From NCBI GenBank assembly GCA_963844695.1, contig CAWJPL010000018.1:62001-126000 (forward strand): a stretch of DNA of 64,000 nucleotides. The letters are read 5' to 3'. How positions within the stretch are numbered: position 1 is the stretch's first letter; every line of letters starts with the position of its first letter. Shown here in pieces: positions 1-8,774 of this stretch. The stretch is from RYN-230 sp963844695 (lineage in GTDB: Bacteria; Actinomycetota; Actinomycetes; Streptosporangiales; Streptosporangiaceae). A program made the translations under genes and the position numbers. The notes under the pieces are model-generated. The model had not been told where the DNA came from. It saw nothing but the letters and a program-made list of their open reading frames with translations, and made no database searches.

Positions 1-2
1 CG

Positions 3-701
3 TTGCGGGAAATTAGCGTGCTGGCCCCGGTGGATGGGGAGACCGAGGTGTGGGCCGCGGGGGTGACCTACGAGCGCAGCATGCACGCCCGGGTCGAGGA
101 GAGCCTGGATTCGGCCGACGTCTACGACCGGGTGTACACGGCGCCCCGGCCGGAGCTGTTCTTCAAGTCCGCCGCGTGGCGGGTGGCCGGCCCGGGGGAC
201 CGGGTGAACGCGCGCGCCGACTCCCAGGTGGACGTGCCCGAGCCGGAGCTCGCCGCCGTGCTGAACGCCGACGGCGACGTGGTCGGCTACACCATCTGCA
301 ACGACATGAGCTCCCGGTCGATCGAGGGGGAGAACCCGCTCTACCTGCCGCAGGCCAAGATCTACCTGGGCGGCTGCGCGGCCGGCCCGGGGATCCGGCC
401 GGCCTGGGAGCTCACCGACCCGTACGGGCTGACCATCGAGATGACGATCAGCCGGGGCGGCGAGCCCGCCTGGACCGGCCAGGCCAGCACGGCCGGCCTG
501 CGCCGGACCGTGCCCGAGCTGGCCGCGTTCCTGTTCCTCGAGGACGAGTTCCCGGCCGGGGTGCTGCTCTCGACGGGCACGTCGCTGGTCCCGGACCTGC
601 CCTTCACGCTGGGCGCGGGCGACGAGATCCGCATCTCGATCTCGGAGATCGGCGAGCTGGTCAACCACGTGGTCCGCGGCAAGGCCGCCCTCCGCGGCTG
701 A
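3..701 (+). CDS. Fumarylacetoacetate hydrolase family protein, 5' end outside window
   Basis: The frame is open from the window edge, and about 232 residues of an FAH-family hydrolase/isomerase are visible. The segment EVWAAGVTYERS followed by the acidic metal-binding region (VDVPEPELAAVLN) and CNDMSSRSIEG is typical of the FAH catalytic fold, which uses a divalent metal to hydrate or cleave beta-diketo or 2-keto acids. Family members usually carry 40-60 more residues before this point, so the TTG at 3 is probably internal and the gene begins outside the window. It leads a forward catabolic cluster. By family knowledge the substrate could be a 2,4-diketo-3-deoxy or 2-keto-3-deoxy sugar acid, but nothing in the sequence fixes it. 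Confidence 0.85.
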   Translation: MREISVLAPVDGETEVWAAGVTYERSMHARVEESLDSADVYDRVYTAPRPELFFKSAAWRVAGPGDRVNARADSQVDVPEPELAAVLNADGDVVGYTICNDMSSRSIEGENPLYLPQAKIYLGGCAAGPGIRPAWELTDPYGLTIEMTISRGGEPAWTGQASTAGLRRTVPELAAFLFLEDEFPAGVLLSTGTSLVPDLPFTLGAGDEIRISISEIGELVNHVVRGKAALRG

Positions 702-972
702 CTCCGCAGGTCCGCAGCCGCCCGGAAAACACCTAGGCCATCCCCGCAGGCCCGGCCGGTTCACCGGGCCGGGGCCGCGGGCGTCCGCCGCCCGCGCGAG
801 CGTTTGCTCATGTTGTTAACATCTGCTCAACTCAGAGATGAGCCGTGTTCCCGGGCTCGCGGGACAGCCTGCCGCCGTGGCCGGCCTGCTCCGGCGGGCT
901 CGAGATCACAGCCGCACGGCCGCCCGCCGGACCGGCTCCGCGGGAACCCCGATCGCGATCTTCTAGGGGGCA
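702..972. other. Intergenic region with operator-like elements
   Basis: This 271 bp gap separates the FAH gene from the SDR gene. The first 80 bp is GC-rich. From about 800 it becomes markedly AT-richer, with a TTTGCTCATG segment, the palindrome described separately at 810-822 and a CTCA-N4-TGAG inverted repeat at 831-842. No credible coding frame was seen. It probably carries the promoter of the downstream operon. Confidence 0.4.
810..822. promoter_or_regulatory. Palindrome ATGTTGTTAACAT, candidate operator
   Basis: The arms ATGTT and AACAT pair perfectly around GTT. Direct copies of TGCTCA flank the element at 805-810 and 824-829. It is the AT-richest spot in this gap and lies about 150 bp before the SDR start, as expected for a GntR- or IclR-type operator. 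No regulator gene is adjacent in the window. Confidence 0.35.
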
Positions 973-1743
973 GTGATGGAACGGCGTTTCGAGGGCAAGG
1001 TCGCGCTGGTCACCGGTGCGGCGACCGGGATCGGGCAGGCCGCCGCGGTGCGGCTGGCCACCGAGGGTGCGCTGGTGGCGGTGAACCACCGGCCCGGGCA
1101 GGATCCGGCCGGGACGCTCGGGCAGATCGCCGAGGCCGGCGGCGAGGGCTTCGGCATGGCCGCCGACATGCGCGACCCGGCGCAGGTCCAGGCGATGGTG
1201 GCCGGGGTGGCCGACCGGGGTGGCCGGCTCGACTACGTGGTGTCCAACGCGGCCGTCAACCCGTTCATGGCCTGGGACGAGACGAGCGTCGACGACTTCA
1301 ACCTGCTGTTCGAGACCAACGTGCGGGGCACCTGGGTGGTCTGCACCGAGGGGGCCAAGCAGATGATCCGGGAGGGGCACGGCGGGGCGGTCTGCTGTGT
1401 CAGCTCGATCTCGGCCCACGTGGGCGCGCCCGGGCAGACCGCCTACTGCGGCACCAAGGGCGCCATCAGCATGCTGGCCAAGGCGCTCGGCCGTGACCTG
1501 GGCGAGCATGGCATCCGGGTCAACGCGGTGGAGCCGGGCTGGACCAAGACCGACATGAGCGCCCCGCTGACCGACGACCCGGAGGCCCTGCGTTACTACA
1601 CCGAGCGGGTCGCCCTGCACCGCGGCGCGGAGCCGGCCGAACTGGCCGCCGCCATCGCCTGGCTGCTGTCGCCCGACGCCAGCTACGTCACCTCGGCCAC
1701 GCTGCTGGTCGACGGGGGCTTCATCGTGAACGCCGAGTTGTGA
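973..1743 (+). CDS. SDR family NAD(P)-dependent oxidoreductase
   Basis: This is a classical short-chain dehydrogenase of 256 residues. The nucleotide-binding motif TGAATGIG lies near residue 15, the NNAG-equivalent region reads SNAAV, and the catalytic Ser is followed by YCGTK (YxxxK). The C-terminal LLSPDASYVTSATLLVDGGF is typical of the 3-oxoacyl-ACP-reductase-like/sugar-alcohol dehydrogenase group. AGGGGG precedes tandem starts GTG (973) and ATG (976); spacing slightly favours 976. The stop overlaps the frame of the next gene, so co-transcription is likely. It probably oxidises a secondary hydroxyl of the cluster's substrate; the substrate is unknown. Confidence 0.92.
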   Translation: MMERRFEGKVALVTGAATGIGQAAAVRLATEGALVAVNHRPGQDPAGTLGQIAEAGGEGFGMAADMRDPAQVQAMVAGVADRGGRLDYVVSNAAVNPFMAWDETSVDDFNLLFETNVRGTWVVCTEGAKQMIREGHGGAVCCVSSISAHVGAPGQTAYCGTKGAISMLAKALGRDLGEHGIRVNAVEPGWTKTDMSAPLTDDPEALRYYTERVALHRGAEPAELAAAIAWLLSPDASYVTSATLLVDGGFIVNAEL

Positions 1744-1754
1744 GGAGATCGCCG

Positions 1755-2918
1755 GTGCCGGAGCCAGCACAGGTCCTGCGGGACGCTTATGACCAGGTGA
1801 GAAGGGACTACGGCGCAGCCATCGGGCAGCGCCGGGCGGAGCTGGTCACGCCCGCCCTGGTCCTGGACCTCGGCGCGCTGCAGCGCAACATCGACCACAT
1901 GGCCAGCGAGCTCAAGCAGATCGGCGCGGCCGTGATCCGCCCGCACTACAAGGCGCACAAGAACCCGGACATCGCCCGCCGTCAGCTGGCGGCGGGCGCG
2001 GGCGGGCTGTCCATGGCCACCGTGTGGGAGGCCGTGGTGCTCGCCGCGGCCGGGTTCGATGACCTGTTCGTCGTCAACACCGTGGCGCATCCGGCCAAGC
2101 TCCGGGCGCTGGCCGAACTGGCCCGCGATCACCGGATCCTCGTCGCGGTGGACGAGGCGGACAACGCCGCGGACCTCTCGGCGGCGGCCACCGCCGCCGG
2201 GTCCACGCTCGGCGTCATGATCGAGGTGGATACCGGGATGGACCGCTGCGGAGTGGACTCCGCGGCGGACTGCGTGGCCCTGGCCCGGCAGCTGACCGGC
2301 CTGCCCGGGCTGCGCCTGGAGGGGATCACCGGCTATGAGGGGCACTGCTCGCTGACCCCGGACAACGACCTGCGGCACGAGCGGCAGCGGCTGGCGATGA
2401 CGTTCTTCACCGGCGTGGCGGCGCTGCTGGAAGCGGACGGCATCCCCTGCCCGATCCGGTCGGCGGGCGGGATCGCGACCTGGAACTGGACCGCGGCCTT
2501 CCCGGGCATCACCGAGATCCAGGCCGGGACCTACGTGGTCATGGACAACTTCCACGGCGTGATGGTGCCGGGTTTCGAGCACTCGCTGACCATCCAGGCC
2601 ACCGTGATCAGCCGGCAGAGCGGCAAGGTCATCGTGGACGCGGGCAACAAGTCGGTCGCCGACCCGGCCGACGTGACGATCACCGGGCATGACCTGCCGG
2701 TGCTCCGGTTCGACGAGGAGCACGGCATCTTCGACGCGGCCAGCGGCTCGTCACTGCGGGTCGGCGACCCGGTGTCGCTGGTGCCGGGGTACTCGCCGAG
2801 CACCGTCAACTGGTACGACGCCTATCACGTGGTGGAGGACGGCGTGGTGGTGGATATCTGGCCGGTCATCCCGCGCGGGCCCGGCCATCACGGCCTGGCG
2901 CCAGGCCGGACGGCCTGA
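1755..2918 (+). CDS. D-threonine aldolase-like PLP enzyme (DSD1/alanine racemase-N fold)
   Basis: The protein has about 387 residues. An alanine-racemase-type TIM barrel carries the PLP lysine in RPHYKAHK, followed by the C-terminal beta domain found in D-threonine aldolases and D-serine dehydratases. The GIATWNWTAAFPGITEIQAGTYVVMD region is typical, and the His/Asp metal site is plausible near VPGYSPSTVNWYDAYHVV. GTG 1755 was chosen because GAGGAG sits 7 bases upstream; a GTG at 1740 overlaps the SDR stop but has no ribosome site. The family cleaves or dehydrates beta-hydroxy-D-amino acids. With the neighbouring aminotransferase and permease, it suggests import and breakdown of a hydroxy-amino acid. 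Confidence 0.88.
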   Translation: MPEPAQVLRDAYDQVRRDYGAAIGQRRAELVTPALVLDLGALQRNIDHMASELKQIGAAVIRPHYKAHKNPDIARRQLAAGAGGLSMATVWEAVVLAAAGFDDLFVVNTVAHPAKLRALAELARDHRILVAVDEADNAADLSAAATAAGSTLGVMIEVDTGMDRCGVDSAADCVALARQLTGLPGLRLEGITGYEGHCSLTPDNDLRHERQRLAMTFFTGVAALLEADGIPCPIRSAGGIATWNWTAAFPGITEIQAGTYVVMDNFHGVMVPGFEHSLTIQATVISRQSGKVIVDAGNKSVADPADVTITGHDLPVLRFDEEHGIFDAASGSSLRVGDPVSLVPGYSPSTVNWYDAYHVVEDGVVVDIWPVIPRGPGHHGLAPGRTA

Positions 2919-2986
2919 CCTCCGAGTAACAGATCGGGTGGCTGGGACCTTGCCAAGATCCAGCGGCTAGGTCGATACTCCTGTGA

Positions 2987-3003
2987 ACGGATGACCGATC
3001 CGT
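2987..3003. promoter_or_regulatory. Inverted repeat ACGGAT-N5-ATCCGT
   Basis: Perfect 6-bp arms are separated by GACCG, 62 bp upstream of the permease start, in a 146 bp gap inside the otherwise tightly packed cluster. This could be an operator or a small hairpin. No match to a named regulator was recognised. Confidence 0.35.
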
Positions 3004-3064
3004 GAGCGATTGCTCTCCACTCAAGTGATCCTGTTCCCGGTAGGTGGCAGGAAGGAGTCTCACG

Positions 3065-4519
3065 GTGGCTGTCGAGGCTGATCAGTCAGGTACAAGTAAA
3101 GGCACCGTCGCGTCCGAACTGCAGGCGAACGCCGTCGGCCTCCCCGGCATCCTGATGCAGGGGATCGCGACGATCGGGCCGTCGTTCGCGATCCTCGCGT
3201 CGTTCGTGTTCATCGTGGGCTTCGCCGGGATCGTGACGCCCTGGGCGTTCCTGTTCGGCGGCATCCTGCTGGGCCTGCAGGCCCTGTCGGCGGCCCAGCT
3301 GGCCAAGGTGTTCCCGTCCGCGGGCGGCTGGTACACCTGGATCGCCCGGGCCCTCCACCCGCGCGCCGGGTTCTTCGCCGGGGTGCTGTTCTCCATCTGG
3401 CTGCCCCCGGTGGCCACGCTCACCATGTCGTACCTGGCCAAGACGGTGCTGGAGCCGGGGATCAAGTCCGAATGGGGCGTGGACATCCCGTGGTGGATCT
3501 GGGTGGTCCTCGGGGTGGCGCTGGTGATCTTCTTCGCCTACCGGGGCATCGCCATCTCCGAGAAGGCGCTGATCATCACCGGCGGCATCGAGATCGTGAT
3601 CATGGTGGCGCTGGCCTTCACCGGACTGGCCTCGCCCGGCCCGGGCGGATTCAGCTGGGCGCCGCTCAACCCCGGTCACTTCGGCCTGGCCGGCAACCTG
3701 TTCCTGGGCGTGGTGTTCTCGATCTTCGCGTTCAGTGGCTGGGAGTCCACCGGGCCGCTGGCCGAGGAGAGCAGGAACCCCAAGCGCAACGTGCCGATCG
3801 GGCTGGTCGGCTCGGTCGCCGTCCTGACCGTCTACTTCGTGTTCGTGACCTGGGGTTACCTGGTCGGTATCGGCACCGCCAAGGTGGGCGGCATCGCCAC
3901 CGCCACCACCTTCCCGGTCGCAACCCTGGCCCAGCGGGTCTGGGGCGGCGCCTGGGTGCTGCTGCTGTTCGCGCTGCTGAACTCGGCCATCGCGCTGTCC
4001 ATCGCGTGCTTCAACGGCGGGACCCGGACCTGGTACGCGATGGGCCGCTCCGGCGTGCTGCCCAAGATGGTCGGCAAGGTCAACGCGAAGCGGAAGACCC
4101 CCGACAACGCGATCGCCCTGCAGGTGGGCGTGCAGGTCATCGCGTTCGTGTGCGTGCTGATCTGGGGCGCGGCGAACGTGTTCTTCTCCTGGGCGAACGC
4201 GATCACCATCGGCCTGGTGCTGATGTACGTGCTGTGCAACATCGGGGTGGTCAAGTACTACCTGACCGAGGGCCGCGCCCAGTTCAACCCGCTGCTGCAC
4301 CTAGTCGTCCCGGTGGTCGCCACGGCCGCCGGCATCCTGGTCGTCTGGAAGTCCTACTTCTCCCCGTTCACCAGCACCGGGCCGGTGTTCTGGGGCCTGA
4401 TGACCTTCATCGTCGTCCTCGCGCTCACCATCGTCATCCTGATCTACCTCAAGGTGGCCGGCAAAGAGGACTGGATGCGCCGGGCGCAGCTGGTGTTCGA
4501 GCAGACCGGCGGCCACTAG
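3065..4519 (+). CDS. APC superfamily amino acid/amine permease
   Basis: This is a 484-residue integral membrane protein with about 12 hydrophobic segments. The first transmembrane helix region (GIATIGPSFAILASF) and the FSIFAFSGWESTGPLAEESRNPKRNVP segment are hallmarks of APC-family transporters. GTG 3065 is preceded by GAAGGAG at 7 bases, a better start than the GTG at 3044. It probably imports the amino compound handled by the surrounding enzymes in exchange with, or symport with, protons. It shares family but not close sequence with the second APC permease at 21.9 kb. Confidence 0.92.
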   Translation: MAVEADQSGTSKGTVASELQANAVGLPGILMQGIATIGPSFAILASFVFIVGFAGIVTPWAFLFGGILLGLQALSAAQLAKVFPSAGGWYTWIARALHPRAGFFAGVLFSIWLPPVATLTMSYLAKTVLEPGIKSEWGVDIPWWIWVVLGVALVIFFAYRGIAISEKALIITGGIEIVIMVALAFTGLASPGPGGFSWAPLNPGHFGLAGNLFLGVVFSIFAFSGWESTGPLAEESRNPKRNVPIGLVGSVAVLTVYFVFVTWGYLVGIGTAKVGGIATATTFPVATLAQRVWGGAWVLLLFALLNSAIALSIACFNGGTRTWYAMGRSGVLPKMVGKVNAKRKTPDNAIALQVGVQVIAFVCVLIWGAANVFFSWANAITIGLVLMYVLCNIGVVKYYLTEGRAQFNPLLHLVVPVVATAAGILVVWKSYFSPFTSTGPVFWGLMTFIVVLALTIVILIYLKVAGKEDWMRRAQLVFEQTGGH

Positions 4520-4533
4520 GCGGTGGTGGGCTG

Positions 4534-5340
4534 GTGACCCAGGCGCCCGTGCCGCCGGCTGTCGGGGCGCCCGGGCGGCTGCACGGGCGGGTCGGGCTGA
4601 TCACCGGCGCGGCCAGCGGCATCGGCGCGGCGGGCGCGGAACTGTTCGCCGCCCAGGGAGCGGCCCTGGTCCTGGTCGACGTGGACGCCGCCCAGGGCAG
4701 CCGGGTCGCCGAGGCGATCTGCGCCCGGGGCGGCCGGGCCGAGTTCGTGGCGGGCGACGCGGCGAGCGCGGAGGACGTGTCCGGCGCGGTCCGCCTCGCC
4801 GTGGCCACGTTCGGCCGGCTCGACCTGCTCTGGGCCAACGCCGGGATCGGCGTGGCCAAGACGGTGCCCGAGATGACGCTGGACGAGTGGGACAGGGTGC
4901 TGGCCGTCAACCTCACCGGCGCCTTCCTGCTGGCCAAGTTCGGCATCCCCGAGCTGACCGCGGCCGGCGGCGGGACGATGGTCATCACCGGCTCGGCGAA
5001 CTCCTTCACGGCCGACCGCAGCTGGGCGGCCTACTGCGCCAGCAAGGGCGGGCTGCTGATGCTCTGCCGGGCGCTGGCGCTGGACCACGCCAGCGACGGC
5101 ATCCGGGTCAACATCGTCTGCCCGGGCTCGGTCGCCACGCCGCTGCACGAGGCCTGGCTGGCGACCCGGCCCGGCGGCCGGCCGCTGGCCGAGACCCGGG
5201 AGGACGACCGGGCCGCGCATCCGCTGGGGCGGTTCGCCGACCCGGCCGAAGTGGCCCAGGCCGCCCTGTTCCTGTCCAGCGCGGAGTCGAGCTTCACCAC
5301 CGGGGCGCCGCTGCTCGTGGACGGGGGCGTGACCGCGTGA
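4534..5340 (+). CDS. SDR family oxidoreductase
   Basis: A 268-residue classical SDR with TGAASGIG at the N-terminal glycine loop, LWANAGIG (NAG motif), the Ser of GSANSF and YCASK as the catalytic YxxxK. The end reads LVDGGVTA, as in glucose/ribitol-type dehydrogenases. The GTG start lies 14 bases after the permease stop. It is a second oxidoreductase of the cluster, distinct in sequence from the one at 973. The open frame extends far upstream across the permease gene, but that part is only an antisense-like shadow. Confidence 0.9.
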   Translation: MTQAPVPPAVGAPGRLHGRVGLITGAASGIGAAGAELFAAQGAALVLVDVDAAQGSRVAEAICARGGRAEFVAGDAASAEDVSGAVRLAVATFGRLDLLWANAGIGVAKTVPEMTLDEWDRVLAVNLTGAFLLAKFGIPELTAAGGGTMVITGSANSFTADRSWAAYCASKGGLLMLCRALALDHASDGIRVNIVCPGSVATPLHEAWLATRPGGRPLAETREDDRAAHPLGRFADPAEVAQAALFLSSAESSFTTGAPLLVDGGVTA

Positions 5341-5349
5341 GGGGACGCC

Positions 5350-6243
5350 GTGGCCGATTACTCCATCTGGGTGATCGAGTTCGCCCGGGCCCGCTCACCG
5401 CTCGGGCTGCTGCTGCACGGCCAGGCCGGGGAGCGCGAGATCCCGTACTGCTTCACGCTGCTGCGCAGCGCGGAGCACACGATCCTGGTCGACTGCGGCT
5501 ACCGGGACGCCGGCCGCGGCCGGGAACTCGCGGCCGAGGACGGGATCACGGTGTGGCGCGACCCGGCCGAACTGCTCGCCCGGGCCGGCGTGGCGCCCGG
5601 TGACGTCGACGCGATCCTGGTCACGCACGCCCACTTCGATCACCTCGGCAACGTCGCGGCCTTCCCCAACGCCACCGTCTACATCCAGCGGCGCGAGGTG
5701 GAGAAGTGGTCCTGGGCGGTCAGCCTGCCCCGGAGCATGGACTGGCTGAAGCAGGGCGTCAGCATCGACGACCTGGCCACGCTGCTGCGGCTGGCCGGCG
5801 ACGGCCGGCTGCGGCTGGTGGACGGCCCCGCCGAGAACGTGTTCCCGGGCGTCAGCCTGGTGCCTGACTTCGACACGCACACCTACGGCCACCAGCACGT
5901 GGTGGTCCGCAACGAGACCTCCGGCGTCTGGGTGGTCCCTGGTGACGTGATGTACCTGTACGCGAACATCGAAGGGGTGGCCGGTGACGGGCGGTACGTC
6001 CCTATCGGCCTGGCCATGGGCAGCCAGGAGAACTGCATGCTGGCCCTGGACGAGCTGATGCGGGTGACCGGTGGCGAGACCAGCCGCATCCTGCCCGGCC
6101 ACGAGCGGCTGCTGTGGGACCGGCACCCGTCACGCCGCTTCCCGGACGGCCTGCACGTGGCCGAGGTATGCCTGCGCCCCGGGGAGGCGAGCAGGCTGCC
6201 GCCCGGGAACGTCCCCCGGGCGGGCGGAGGTGATCCCGGATGA
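5350..6243 (+). CDS. MBL-fold metallohydrolase, N-acyl-homoserine lactonase family
   Basis: A 297-residue metallo-beta-lactamase-fold protein. THAHFDHLG at residues 92-100 supplies the binuclear zinc ligands (H93, H95, D97, H98), and downstream HTYGHQHV, GDVMYLY and LPGHERL complete the pattern of the AttM/AiiA group. GTG 5350 follows GAGGGGAC. The stop overlaps the aminotransferase ATG by four bases (ATGA), showing translational coupling. In this context it more likely opens a lactone or hydrolyses an ester intermediate of the pathway than quenches a signal, but quorum quenching cannot be excluded. Confidence 0.88.
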   Translation: MADYSIWVIEFARARSPLGLLLHGQAGEREIPYCFTLLRSAEHTILVDCGYRDAGRGRELAAEDGITVWRDPAELLARAGVAPGDVDAILVTHAHFDHLGNVAAFPNATVYIQRREVEKWSWAVSLPRSMDWLKQGVSIDDLATLLRLAGDGRLRLVDGPAENVFPGVSLVPDFDTHTYGHQHVVVRNETSGVWVVPGDVMYLYANIEGVAGDGRYVPIGLAMGSQENCMLALDELMRVTGGETSRILPGHERLLWDRHPSRRFPDGLHVAEVCLRPGEASRLPPGNVPRAGGGDPG

Positions 6244-7571
6244 GTTCCTCGGTGTTCCACCGTGACCTGCGCGCGGCCTACCCGTCGGTGGTCAGCGCCG
6301 AGGGCATGTACCTGCGCACCGAGTCGGGGCGCCGCGTCCTCGACGCGGTCGGCGGCGCGGCGACCGTGGTCCTCGGGCACGGCGTGCGCGAGATCACCGA
6401 CGCGATCGCCCGGCATGGCAGCGAGCTCAGCTTCACCTACGGCGCGACGTTCACCAACCCGTGGCAGGAGCAGCTGGCTGAGGCGCTGGTGGCGATGAAC
6501 CCGGAGATCGCCGCCCGGGTGTACTTCGTCTCCGGCGGCTCGGAGGGCGTCGAGACCGCGGTGAAGATGGCCCGCCAGTACCACCTGCAGTGCGGCCGCC
6601 CGGGCCGGCACAAGGTCATCGCGCGCTGGCAGAGCTTTCACGGCAGCACGCTCGCCACGCTGTCGCTGTCCGGGCGCCCGTCCTGGCGGGAGCCGTTCCT
6701 GCCGATGCTCCCCCCGGCCCCGCACATCGTGCCGCCGTACTGCTACCGCTGCCCGCTGGGACACACCTACCCGGGCTGCGGCGTGGCCTGCGCCGACGAC
6801 CTGGAGCGGACGATCCTGATGGAGGGACCGGACAGCATCGCCGCGTTCATCGCCGAGCCGGTCATCGGCTCGACCGTCACCGCGGTGGTCCCGGTCCCGG
6901 AGTACTACCAGCGGATCCGCGAGATCTGCGACCGCTACGACGTGCTGTTCATCGCCGACGAGGTGCTGAGCGGCTATGGCCGCACCGGCCGCTGGCTGGC
7001 CATCGAGCACTGGGGTGCCGCACCGGACATCGTGGTCATGGGGAAGGGCATCAGCAGCGGCTACGTCCCGCTCGGGGCGGTACTGGCCGGCCAGCGGGTC
7101 GTCAACGCGTTCACCGCGGGCTCGGGCACGTTCAGCCACGGGTTCACCTACAGCGGCAACCCGTTCTGCACGTTTGTCGGCCTGCAGGTGCTGCAGTACG
7201 CGCTGGATCACCGGCTGTTCGAGGGGGTGACCGCGAAGGGCGAGCTGCTGCGCACGGCGCTCGAGCAGCTCGCCGCGCGGCATCAGATCATCGGCGACGT
7301 GCGCGGGCTAGGGCTGTTCGCCGGCCTGGAGTTCGTGGCCGACCGGGCCACCCGGGAGCCGTTCCCGGAGCAGGCCGGCCTCACCCGCAGGATCGTGCGG
7401 GGGGCACTGGAGCGGGGCGTCCTCATCCTGCCCGGCGTGGCGGGCGCCAACTACGGCCAGGGCGGTGACCACATCCACCTGAGCCCGCCCTACATCATCA
7501 CCCCGGCCGAGATCGAGCTGGTCGCCGGGGTCCTGGACGAGACGCTGACCGAGATCGAGGCCTCGCTCTAG
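6240..7571 (+). CDS. Class III aminotransferase
   Basis: 443 residues with the class III (omega/acetylornithine-like) pattern: VYFVSGGSEGVETAVKMARQY binds the PLP phosphate, FIADEVLSGYGRTG contains the PLP-binding Asp, and VMGKGISSGYVPLGAVL contains the Schiff-base lysine. It converts an amino compound to the aldehyde or keto compound with pyruvate or 2-oxoglutarate as acceptor. It overlaps the lactonase stop and its own TAG overlaps the next GTG, so five genes are read as one unit. A Cys-rich insertion (YCYRCPLGHTYPGCGVAC) occurs in some amine transaminases and could bind metal. Confidence 0.9.
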   Translation: MSSSVFHRDLRAAYPSVVSAEGMYLRTESGRRVLDAVGGAATVVLGHGVREITDAIARHGSELSFTYGATFTNPWQEQLAEALVAMNPEIAARVYFVSGGSEGVETAVKMARQYHLQCGRPGRHKVIARWQSFHGSTLATLSLSGRPSWREPFLPMLPPAPHIVPPYCYRCPLGHTYPGCGVACADDLERTILMEGPDSIAAFIAEPVIGSTVTAVVPVPEYYQRIREICDRYDVLFIADEVLSGYGRTGRWLAIEHWGAAPDIVVMGKGISSGYVPLGAVLAGQRVVNAFTAGSGTFSHGFTYSGNPFCTFVGLQVLQYALDHRLFEGVTAKGELLRTALEQLAARHQIIGDVRGLGLFAGLEFVADRATREPFPEQAGLTRRIVRGALERGVLILPGVAGANYGQGGDHIHLSPPYIITPAEIELVAGVLDETLTEIEASL

Positions 7572-8592
7572 TGGTGTCCCGGCCACCGGTGTCCCGGCCA
7601 CGCGTGCTGATCACGTCGGGCGACCCGGGCGGCGTCGGCCCGGAGCTGGTCCTCCGGGCCCTGGCCGATCCGGGGACCAGCGGGCTGGCCGAGTTCACGG
7701 CCGTCGGCGACCCGGCGGACTTCGAGCGGGCCGCGGCGGCGCTCGCCCTGCCGCTGCCCCGCATCCACCCGGCGGCGGCCCGGTAGGCGGGCCGGGAGGC
7801 GACCCGGGTGACGGCCCGGACGGCGGGCCTGGCCCGGCGCCGTCCGGCCCGGTGCCGCTCGGACGGCCGTCGGCGGCCGGGGGACGCGCCGCCGTGGCGG
7901 CGGTCCGCGAGGCGGCCCGGCTGGTGGCCGCCGGGGACGGTGACGCGCTGGTCACTGCCCCGGTCTCCAAGGAGGCGCTGCGGCTGGCCGGGTACCCGTG
8001 GCCTGGCCAGACCGAGATGCTGGCTGACCTGTGCGCCGCCAGTGACCTGCGGGTACTGCTCCTGGGCGGCCCGCTGCGGGTGGTCCACGTCAGCGCGCAC
8101 CGCTCGCTGCGCGAGGCCATCGAGGCGGTCACCCCGGCGGGCGTGCTGCGGACCGTCGAGCTGGCCGACGGCATCGGCCGGCGGCTGCTCGGCCGCCCGC
8201 CCCGCATCGCCGTCGCCGGGCTCAACCCGCACGCCGGGGAGCACGGCATCCTCGGCGAGGAGGACGAACGGTTCATCCGCCCGGCGGTCGAGCAGGCCCG
8301 GTCGCGGGGTATCGACGCCGACGGCCCGCTGTCCGCGGACACCCTGTTCCCGCGGGCCGCGGCCGGTCAGGCCGACCTGGTCGTCGCCATGTACCACGAC
8401 CAGGGCCACATCCCGGTCAAGCTGCTCGGCCGCGGCGAGGGGGTGGCGGTCACCCTGGGCCTGCCGTTCCTGCGGATGTCGCCTGACCATGGTGCGGCCT
8501 TCGACATCGCGGGGCAGGGCGTGGCCCGGCCGGGCAGCATGACAGCCGCGATCCGGGCCGCCGCGGCCGCCGCTCGTGGTCATCAGCCGTGA
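7571..8592 (+). pseudogene. pdxA: PdxA-family 4-phospho-hydroxyacid dehydrogenase, frameshifted as read
   Basis: Residues of PdxA occur in two frames. Positions 7571-7786 encode RVLITSGDPGGVGPELVLRAL through LPLPRIHP, and the downstream frame continues as VPLGRPSAAGGRAAV to 8592 without its own start. One missing base between about 7757 and 7783 joins them across a Gly/Pro-rich linker. Metal ligands AHRSL, NPHAGEHG and YHDQGH are intact. The family's GHTE motif reads GQTE. PdxA proper oxidises 4-phosphohydroxythreonine. PdxA paralogues act on phosphorylated C4 sugar acids such as 4-phosphothreonate, which fits the adjacent kinase better than vitamin B6 synthesis. Confidence 0.8.
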
Positions 8593-8604
8593 CCGCCCGC
8601 CGGG

Positions 8605-8686
8605 CCCGGGCGGCAGCTGACTCCCGGGCGGCAGCCGAGTCCCGGGCGGCAGCTGAGCCTCGGGCGGCTGAGCTCCGGGCGGCGGG
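8605..8686 (+). repeat. 18-bp tandem repeats at the kinase N-terminus
   Basis: About four imperfect copies of an 18-bp unit containing CCGGGCGGCAGC encode a repeating SRAAAE/D pattern before the conserved DAGTGS motif. The unit length is a multiple of three, so the frame is kept. This adds an Ala/Arg-rich leader absent from typical FGGY kinases. Confidence 0.75.
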
Positions 8687-8738
8687 CGACGGCTACCTGC
8701 TGGCCCTGGACGCGGGTACCGGCAGCTGCCGGGCGGCC

Positions 8739-8774
8739 CTGTTCACCCTGGACGGCCTGTTCACCCTGGACGGC
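8739..8774 (+). repeat. Exact 18-bp tandem duplication (LFTLDG twice)
   Basis: Two identical 18-bp copies directly abut and duplicate LFTLDG in the strand after the phosphate-binding loop of the FGGY kinase. Exact identity indicates a recent slippage event. Confidence 0.9.

Noticed and set aside
3086..4300. 404-residue open frame on the minus strand over the APC permease gene
   Set aside because: Asp/His/Gly/Arg-rich composition typical of antisense frames in GC-rich DNA; the plus strand holds a clear permease.
3472..4533. N-terminal extension of the SDR at 4534 (frame open from 3472)
   Set aside because: The extension overlaps the permease gene completely and has shadow composition.
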